Assembly (NCBI RefSeq): GCF_900104175.1
Contig: NZ_FNIX01000021.1
Coordinates: 62,001-126,000, forward strand
Origin: Lentzea jiangxiensis
GTDB taxonomy: Bacteria; Actinomycetota; Actinomycetes; Mycobacteriales; Pseudonocardiaceae
DNA length: 64,000 bases
Direction: 5' to 3'
Shown: positions 59,199 to 64,000 of the stretch, piece after piece
How positions within the stretch are numbered: the first letter of the stretch is position 1
How the letters are laid out: every line of letters begins with the position of its first letter
The notes under the pieces: generated by a model
Database searches by the model: none
What the model saw: the letters and a program-made list of their open reading frames with translations, nothing else
Told to the model about the DNA's origin: nothing
Position numbers and translations under genes: made by a program

Positions 59199-59391
59199 GC
59201 GCTCCTTCCGTTGGTGTCCGACCTCACAAACCGTAGAGCGTCGGACGCGTCCTGTGGAGTGAATTCGCACCGCCACCGGGGTAGTCGACGCTACGCGGAC
59301 GCAGTGACGGAGATGTGTCCTGACCGTGTCAGCCCTGCACTGTTCGAGTGCTGAACTAGTCACGAGATCGATTCCGAATGTAATCGTCCCA

Positions 59392-59407
59392 GAATCGAGG
59401 ACGATTC
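59392..59407. promoter_or_regulatory. Inverted repeat GAATCG-N4-CGATTC
   Basis: A 6-4-6 inverted repeat in an AT-rich intergenic stretch between the micropeptide and the 161-residue hypothetical gene; a related GATTC/GAAT pair lies 20 bases to the left. Possibly an operator or the end of the upstream transcript. Confidence 0.35.
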
Positions 59408-59445
59408 AACGGTCAATCAAGCGCCTATCACGACAGCGTTGGCCA

Positions 59446-59931
59446 TCATCGTGACCCGGCGGTCTCCGTCACCGCGCGCACCGCCGCCACGACCGCCGAG
59501 AACGGCGGCAGGAACGGTTTCCCGGACGGCACGTCCCCGAGCCAGCGCACCCCGCCCCCGTCGATGCGGGACGGCGGCAGCGGCACCAGGGTTCCCAGCC
59601 GGTGGGTCAGGGCACCGCGGGCCCGCAGCCGGATCAGGTTGACCTGGGAGGCCTCGTCCGCCGACTCGGTGAGGACGAGCCACCGCCCCGAGGCGCCGGG
59701 CAGCGCCACCACAGGGCCGCCGAGCATCCGCACGGACAGGTAGTGCCGCACCTCCTCGCCGATCCCGGCCGCCATCTCCACGGCGGACACGGAATGGTCG
59801 GTCGTCAGCAGCAACCGGTTCTCCGAACGCAGGACGAGCCAGTCCCAGCTCGAACAGCGCTCGACGGCGGCGGCGAACGTGTCGAGCTGCGGCAGAACTC
59901 CGGACGGCAGGACTCCCTCAGGCGAGCTCAT
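59446..59931 (-). CDS. Hypothetical protein
   Basis: A 161-residue soluble protein with a mixed alpha/beta pattern (WDWLVLRSENRLLLTT; RWLVLTESADEASQVNLIRL). There is no motif I recognise. ATG 59931 is chosen since codon bias begins there. It is divergent from the amino acid permease with 65 bases between. Confidence 0.65.
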   Translation of the reverse strand: MSSPEGVLPSGVLPQLDTFAAAVERCSSWDWLVLRSENRLLLTTDHSVSAVEMAAGIGEEVRHYLSVRMLGGPVVALPGASGRWLVLTESADEASQVNLIRLRARGALTHRLGTLVPLPPSRIDGGGVRWLGDVPSGKPFLPPFSAVVAAVRAVTETAGSR

Positions 59932-59996
59932 CGATCTCACCCTCACTTCGCTCAGTGCGGTGTAACTCCGGTCACACGATTTGACTCCCCGCCGCC

Positions 59997-61364
59997 ATGA
60001 ACTCACTATCGGCCCGCCATCGGCACACTCGAACGGGGCTGGAGAGAGTGACTCACCTGCGGGAACGGCACGTCACCATGATCGCGCTGGGAGGGGTGAT
60101 CGGGGCGGGCCTGTTCGTCGGGACGGGCGCCGGCATCGCGCTCGCCGGACCGGCGGTGCTCCTGTCGTTCGGACTGGCGGGAGTTCTCGCGCTGCTCGTG
60201 ATGCGCATGCTCGCGGAAATGGCCGCGGAACACCCGAGCGGCGGCGCGTTCTCGGTGCACGCGGAAAAGGCGATCGGCCCGTGGGCGGGCTTCACGGTCG
60301 GCTGGACCTACTGGGCGACGGTCGGCGTCGTGCTCGCCGTCGAGGCGACCGGAGCCGCCGGGATCGCGGCGGGCTGGGTCCCCGCGGTGCCGCAGTGGGT
60401 GTGGGTGCTGCTCTTCATGACGGTGCTCACGGCCGTGAACCTGGGCAACGTCCGCAACTTCGGCGAGTTCGAGTTCTGGTTCGCGGGCCTCAAGGTCGCC
60501 GCGATCGTCGTCTTCCTCGTCCTCGGCGTCGCGGCCATCGCGGGACTCGTCCCCGGCGTCGACTCCCCCGGCGCCGGCAACCTCGCCGACTTCCTGCCGC
60601 ACGGCTGGGCGGGCGTCGTCGCCGGTTTCATGGCGGTCGTGTTCGCGTTCGGCGGCCTGGAGGTCGTCACGATCGCCGCGGCCGACGCCGAAGACCCGCG
60701 GCACGCCGTCAAGAAGGCCGTCCGCACCTCGATGACGCGGCTGCTCGTCTTCTACCTGGGCTCGATGGCCGTCGTCGTCACACTGTTGCCGTGGAACGAC
60801 TCCGAGGTCGGCGCCAGCCCGTACGTGGCGGTGCTCGGCAAGCTCGGCATCCCGGCGGCCGGGCAGATCATGAACGCCGTCATCTTCGTGGCGCTGCTCA
60901 GCGCGATCAACGCCACCCTGTACGGCGCCGCGCGCATGCTCAGCTCGCTGGCCGAACGCGGCGAAGCGCCGAAAGCACTGCTGGGCAAGGAGAACAGCGT
61001 CCCGCGCAAGGCCGTGCTGGCGTCGACGGCGTTCGGCTTCTTCTCCGTGCTGCTGAACTACCTGTGGCCGGACACGGTCTTCCTGCTCCTGCTCAACGCC
61101 GTCGGTTCGGCACTGCTGGTCGTCTGGGGCTTCGTCGCCGTGTCGCAGATCCGGATGCGCCGCACGATCGCCGAGCCGGCGGTGCCGATGTGGGGCTACC
61201 CGTACCTGTCCTGGCTGGCGCTGGCCGGGATCGTCGCGGTGGTGGTGCTGATGCTGAGCGACGACCGGGCACGCGGCCAGATCCTGTCGACGGGAGCGCT
61301 CGTCGCCGTCATCGCGGCGGTCGCGGTCGCCAGGTCGGCGGTGCGCCGCCGAGCCCGGACATAG
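59997..61364 (+). CDS. APC-family amino acid permease, GABA-type candidate
   Basis: A 455-residue transporter with 12 membrane helices. The N-terminal LRERHVTMIALGGVIGAGLFVGTG and the later FAFGGLEVVTIAAADAEDPRHAV and NAVIFVALLSAINATLYGAARML are hallmarks of the AAT branch, which includes GabP, AroP and ProY. Its nearness to gabT-gabD suggests GABA uptake, but a LacI and two other genes lie between, so this is inference. The 3' end is four bases from the convergent GH27 stop. Confidence 0.88.
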   Translation: MNSLSARHRHTRTGLERVTHLRERHVTMIALGGVIGAGLFVGTGAGIALAGPAVLLSFGLAGVLALLVMRMLAEMAAEHPSGGAFSVHAEKAIGPWAGFTVGWTYWATVGVVLAVEATGAAGIAAGWVPAVPQWVWVLLFMTVLTAVNLGNVRNFGEFEFWFAGLKVAAIVVFLVLGVAAIAGLVPGVDSPGAGNLADFLPHGWAGVVAGFMAVVFAFGGLEVVTIAAADAEDPRHAVKKAVRTSMTRLLVFYLGSMAVVVTLLPWNDSEVGASPYVAVLGKLGIPAAGQIMNAVIFVALLSAINATLYGAARMLSSLAERGEAPKALLGKENSVPRKAVLASTAFGFFSVLLNYLWPDTVFLLLLNAVGSALLVVWGFVAVSQIRMRRTIAEPAVPMWGYPYLSWLALAGIVAVVVLMLSDDRARGQILSTGALVAVIAAVAVARSAVRRRART

Positions 61365-61367
61365 GGC

Positions 61368-62531
61368 CTAGGCCGCCTTCACGCGGAAGATCGCGGTGCC
61401 GTGCGGCGGCACGGCGGCCGAGATCGCGCCGCTCGACTGCGCGTCCTTCCCCTCCCACAGGTCCCGCACGGTGTAGCCCGCACTCGGTGGCAACCCCGCC
61501 TCCTGTGCCGTCGTGGAGATCGTGGCGGTCGCCTCGGACTCGTTGAACAGCGCCACCGCCCTGTCCCCGCCGGACAGCGCCTTGACGAAGACCCAGTGCC
61601 CGTTCTGCTGCCGCACCGCGGTGGCCTGGACGCCCAGGCGGTCCTGGTTGACGTCGATGATCTCCTTGTTCAGCAGGACGTCGAGGTGCTCCTGCGAGAT
61701 CTTGCGCAGGTCGGCGCCGATCAGCAGCGGCGCCGCCATGACCGCCCAGAGCGCGAACTGGCTCCGGTACTCGGTCTTGGTCTGCCCGCCGTTGCCGACC
61801 TCCAGCATGTCGGGGTCGTTCCAATGCCCCGGCCCGGCGTGGGCGTGCAACGGCGCGTTCTCCTTGACGATCTCGACGGTCCTCGCCCAGGTGTCGACGA
61901 TGTCGCCGGTGGTCCGCCACAGGTGCCCGACGCCCTTGCCCCACTCCCACGGCTTGTTCTGGCCCCACTCGCAGATCGAGTGGACGATCGGGCGGCCGGT
62001 CTTCTTCAGGGCGTCGCGCATCCTCGTGTACCGCTCCAGAGCGGGACGGCCGGTGTGGTGGCAGTTGTCGTACTTGAGGTAGTCGACGCCCCAGTCGGCG
62101 AACGTCTGCGCGTCGACCTCCTCGTGGTCCAGCGACCCCGGCATCGTTCCCGTGCACGTCAGCGTGCCGGCGCTGGAGTAGATGCCGAACTTGAGGCCCC
62201 GCGCGTGGACGTGGTCGGCGAGCGCCTTCATGCCGCTGGGGAACCGCACGGGGTGGTGGCGCAGGCGGCCGGTGGCGGGGTCGCGCGTGGCGTCGGCCCA
62301 GCAGTCGTCGACGTTGACGTACCGGTAGCCGACGTCCTTGAGCTTCTTGGCGACGAAGATGTCCGCGATGTCGCGGATCATCTGCTCGTTGATGTCGCAG
62401 CCCGTGGAGTTCCAGTTGTTGAACCCCATCGGCGGCGTCGGCGCCAGCGCGGGGTCGGCGGCGGAGGCGGGCGCGGCGGGGGCGGCCAGGAACGCTCCGA
62501 CGAGCGCGAGAGTGGTGAGCAGCGAGCGCAC
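61368..62531 (-). CDS. Secreted GH27 alpha-galactosidase
   Basis: A 387-residue family-27 enzyme with a signal peptide (about 1-24). The mature start PPMGFNNWNSTGCDINE is the family hallmark. The nucleophile is Asp155 in YLKYDNC and the acid/base is Asp210 in WRTTGDIVDTW. A small C-terminal beta domain ends the protein; no carbohydrate-binding module is attached. It releases terminal alpha-galactose, for example from galactomannan. GTG 62531 follows GGGAGCTGA. Confidence 0.94.
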   Translation of the reverse strand: MRSLLTTLALVGAFLAAPAAPASAADPALAPTPPMGFNNWNSTGCDINEQMIRDIADIFVAKKLKDVGYRYVNVDDCWADATRDPATGRLRHHPVRFPSGMKALADHVHARGLKFGIYSSAGTLTCTGTMPGSLDHEEVDAQTFADWGVDYLKYDNCHHTGRPALERYTRMRDALKKTGRPIVHSICEWGQNKPWEWGKGVGHLWRTTGDIVDTWARTVEIVKENAPLHAHAGPGHWNDPDMLEVGNGGQTKTEYRSQFALWAVMAAPLLIGADLRKISQEHLDVLLNKEIIDVNQDRLGVQATAVRQQNGHWVFVKALSGGDRAVALFNESEATATISTTAQEAGLPPSAGYTVRDLWEGKDAQSSGAISAAVPPHGTAIFRVKAA

Positions 62532-62560
62532 TTCAGCTCCCAGGGGGTCGGTGGGCGGGG

Positions 62561-63091
62561 TCAGCCCACGACGTTCTTCAGCCGCACCGGCCGGTACTTG
62601 CTGTTCGGCTCCAGGCCGTAGGTGAGCGGGCGGTGGTCGGTGCCGACACCACCGCGCTGCTCGAAGGCCAGGTACTCCGACCTGTCGGGCTTGGTCCACC
62701 GCTCGAAGATCACGACGTGCCGGAAGTCCTCGCCGGGCTCGTCCACGGGGTCGACGAACAGGTCACCGGGCAGCATGTCGGCGACCGCGACCGGCGTCGT
62801 GAACCTGCCGGTGGCGAGGAGTTCGGTGTTCGGTCCGCCGCGGGGGTCTTCATTGCCCAGTTCCGCGGCCATCGAGACGAAACCCGAGCAGTCCTGCCGA
62901 TAACCGTCAGTCCAGTACTTCTCCATGCTGTACGGCACACGGTCGCCGTTGTTCGCGGTCAGCCAGGTCGCGGCACGCGACAGGAGTTCGGCCCTGGTGA
63001 CCTGCTCCACCTGCACCGAGGCCGCCGTGGGCACGCCGACGAGTGCGAACGCCAGGAATGCGGCGACCACCGCTGAAATGAGTTTCATCAT
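62561..63091 (-). CDS. Secreted NlpC/P60-like protein
   Basis: A 176-residue secreted protein (signal peptide about 1-24). The active-site-like Cys68 lies in RQDCSGFVSMA and His125 in RHVVIFERW, the usual spacing for the C40-type cysteine peptidase fold; a third polar residue is not clear. Small secreted members are common in actinomycetes and act on cell-wall peptides or remain uncharacterised. Two ATG codons begin the frame. It lies 29 bases upstream of the GH27 start and may share its transcript. Confidence 0.8.
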   Translation of the reverse strand: MMKLISAVVAAFLAFALVGVPTAASVQVEQVTRAELLSRAATWLTANNGDRVPYSMEKYWTDGYRQDCSGFVSMAAELGNEDPRGGPNTELLATGRFTTPVAVADMLPGDLFVDPVDEPGEDFRHVVIFERWTKPDRSEYLAFEQRGGVGTDHRPLTYGLEPNSKYRPVRLKNVVG

Positions 63092-63278
63092 TCCACCCGT
63101 TCCGCGAAGAGCCTATTTCGGACTTCACGGGAACACGGGGTGGAAAAGAAGTCAAAAGTTTGTTCGGGCGAGCGCGGGGTAGTAGGCGGTCCGGTTCCGC
63201 CGGCGAATCCACACGACAGTGGGAACCGCTGTAGCACCGTCGCGGCCGGATTCGGGCTCTTGAACGCCTCGTCCGCGC

Positions 63279-63536
63279 CTAGGCCGACCGGCTCTGCGGT
63301 GCCAGCAGCTCGTTGATCGTGTCGAGCGAGATGCCCAGCGCACCCGCGAGGGCGGCGATGGTGAAGAACGACGGGGTGGGCGCGCGGCCCGTCTCGATCT
63401 TGCGCACGGTCTCCGCGGACAACCCGGCGCGCGCCGCGATCTCGACCATGCTCTCCTCGCCGCGGGCGTCCCTCAGCAACTGACCGAGCCGCCTGCCGCG
63501 CTCCCGTTCCAGCGACGTCAGTGGGATGCGCACCAT
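63279..63536 (-). CDS. Small XRE-family HTH protein
   Basis: An 85-residue DNA-binding protein with a single HTH_3 domain: RRLGQLLRDARGEESMVEIAARAGLSAETVRKIETGRAPTP is its signature, shown here in its two halves (helices about 13-35 and 38-60). No partner domain. The role is unknown. The mini-ORF RNA locus starts just upstream on the other strand. Confidence 0.85.
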   Translation of the reverse strand: MVRIPLTSLERERGRRLGQLLRDARGEESMVEIAARAGLSAETVRKIETGRAPTPSFFTIAALAGALGISLDTINELLAPQSRSA

Positions 63537-63588
63537 GCCTGCGGATTCTACGCGAACCGGGCGCGGTGGGTGACGTGAGAAAAGTCCG

Positions 63589-63618
63589 TTGCGAAGCCCG
63601 CCGATCGCGACATAGGTT
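63589..63618 (+). promoter_or_regulatory. Candidate promoter of the mini-ORF RNA
   Basis: TTGCGA (63589-63594) and TAGGTT (63613-63618) are separated by 18 bases. The start of transcription would be near 63625, ten bases before the ribosome site of the mini-ORF. Confidence 0.45.
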
Positions 63619-63649
63619 CGAAGTACACAAGAGAGGAGGTGGTCCGAAG

Positions 63650-63688
63650 TTGTATAGCTACAGGACTCGTGAGGTGGCTGTCCGCTAG
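63650..63688 (+). CDS. 12-residue leader-like mini-ORF
   Basis: TTG at 63650 opens a 13-codon frame, MYSYRTREVAVR then TAG, behind an unusually extended ribosome site (GAGAGGAGGTGGTCC at 63631-63645). It is too short to be an ordinary protein. The stop codon falls in the loop of a hairpin, an arrangement typical of translated regulatory leaders. There is no plus-strand gene downstream in the window. Confidence 0.5.
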   Translation: MYSYRTREVAVR

Positions 63689-63792
63689 GACCGCCTTTGG
63701 TGTCGCCTAGTCGTAAACCAAGGCAGTCACCCGGCCCCCGGACTTCGAGCGCTGGTCCCGCTCGGCCTGCTCGCGCAGGAGTCGTCCGGGGG
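63676..63792 (+). ncRNA. Structured RNA with mutually exclusive hairpins and a terminator
   Basis: Stem A pairs GGCTGTCC (63676-63683) with GGACCGCC (63688-63695), one mismatch. Stem B pairs GCCTTTGG (63693-63700) with CCAAGGC (63718-63724), one bulge. The GCC at 63693-63695 belongs to both, so they exclude each other. A final branched hairpin, CCCCCGGAC (63735-63743) with GTCCGGGGG (63784-63792), encloses two inner stems and looks like a terminator. This matches attenuator design, but the regulated target is not apparent. Confidence 0.5.
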
Positions 63793-63802
63793 TTGTCCCG
63801 TT

Positions 63803-64000
63803 TCAGGACTCCTTCAGCACCACCAGATCGGCCACGAACTTCTCGTAGGCCTCGGTGAAGTTCTCCGCTCGCACCACCGAGGACGGGTGCACCGTCACCC
63901 CGACGCGCAGGCCGTCGTGCTCCTGCACCTCACCGCGGTGCTCGGTGAGCTTGAACGACGGTCCCAGCAGGGCCTTCGCCGCCACCGCCCCCAGAGCGAT
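63803..64000 (-). CDS. Uracil-DNA glycosylase (UdgX/family 4-like), C-terminal part
   Basis: The last 65 codons of a gene whose start lies beyond the right edge. The reading frame is open to the edge (IALGAVAAKALLG at its start) and shows HRGEV and the catalytic-motif-like VTVHPSSVVR, both typical of family-4 glycosylases and UdgX. These remove uracil from DNA; UdgX stays covalently bound. The KRRIH insert that would separate the two is outside the window. Confidence 0.8.
   Translation of the reverse strand: MALGAVAAKALLGPSFKLTEHRGEVQEHDGLRVGVTVHPSSVVRAENFTEAYEKFVADLVVLKES

Noticed and set aside
63631..63645. Possible end of a 16S rRNA gene on the minus strand (GGACCACCTCCTC)
   Set aside because: No rRNA sequence adjoins it; the plus-strand reading as an extended ribosome site before a mini-ORF explains it better.

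Overview
The window is a stretch of chromosome from a high-GC, Gram-positive filamentous actinomycete. Third codon positions are almost all G or C, GTG starts are common, many genes overlap by ATGA or GTGA, and the families present (AfsR-type SARP regulator, MbtH protein, WS/DGAT, PucR, MEDS-HATPase, SpoIIE-type phosphatase, CebR-like LacI proteins) are typical. A member of Pseudonocardiales, such as a Lentzea or Saccharothrix relative, is my best guess, by inference only. I see no rRNA, tRNA, CRISPR array, insertion sequence or prophage.

Region 1 to 7 kb: an aldo/keto reductase, a large AfsR-type regulator, a leaderless HTH gene coupled to an alpha/beta hydrolase, and a TetR/FabH divergent pair. 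Region 7.2 to 12.4 kb: a candidate redox island. It holds an ECF sigma/anti-sigma pair facing a leftward run of a COG4315-type lipoprotein, a DUF4142 protein, a membrane cytochrome b fused to a three-cysteine ferredoxin, and an FAD ferredoxin reductase. Region 12.5 to 24.7 kb: small membrane and GNAT genes, a three-gene phosphosignalling operon, a zinc-finger regulator with a striking operator array, an MBL/PlsC/49-residue operon, a luciferase-like monooxygenase and a MacB-type exporter.

Region 24.7 to 45.3 kb is mainly polymer degradation and sugar uptake: a PET-hydrolase-like cutinase, a GH85 endoglycosidase, a GH16 glucanase with two discoidin domains, a DUF1996 protein, two LacI regulators, a GH1 beta-glucosidase and a complete Opp-type ABC importer. 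A shared palindrome, GAGAGCGCTCTC, sits before the GH16 gene, the DUF1996 operon and the importer/GH1 operon and ties them into one probable beta-glucan regulon. Embedded in this region are a YtrA-type GntR/ABC operon and an iron-box-controlled N-monooxygenase plus MbtH pair.

Region 45.4 to 64 kb: MOSC protein, enol-lactonase-like hydrolase, MEDS-HATPase, WS/DGAT, HAD phosphatase, Ser/Thr kinase, ScbR-like TetR with a SnoaL-like protein, and a Tat lipoprotein intradiol dioxygenase. A GABA catabolic set follows (PucR regulator, gabT, gabD, and a nearby amino acid permease), then GH27 alpha-galactosidase, a secreted NlpC-like protein, a small XRE protein, a mini-ORF with mutually exclusive RNA hairpins, and the C-terminal end of a uracil-DNA glycosylase running off the window.
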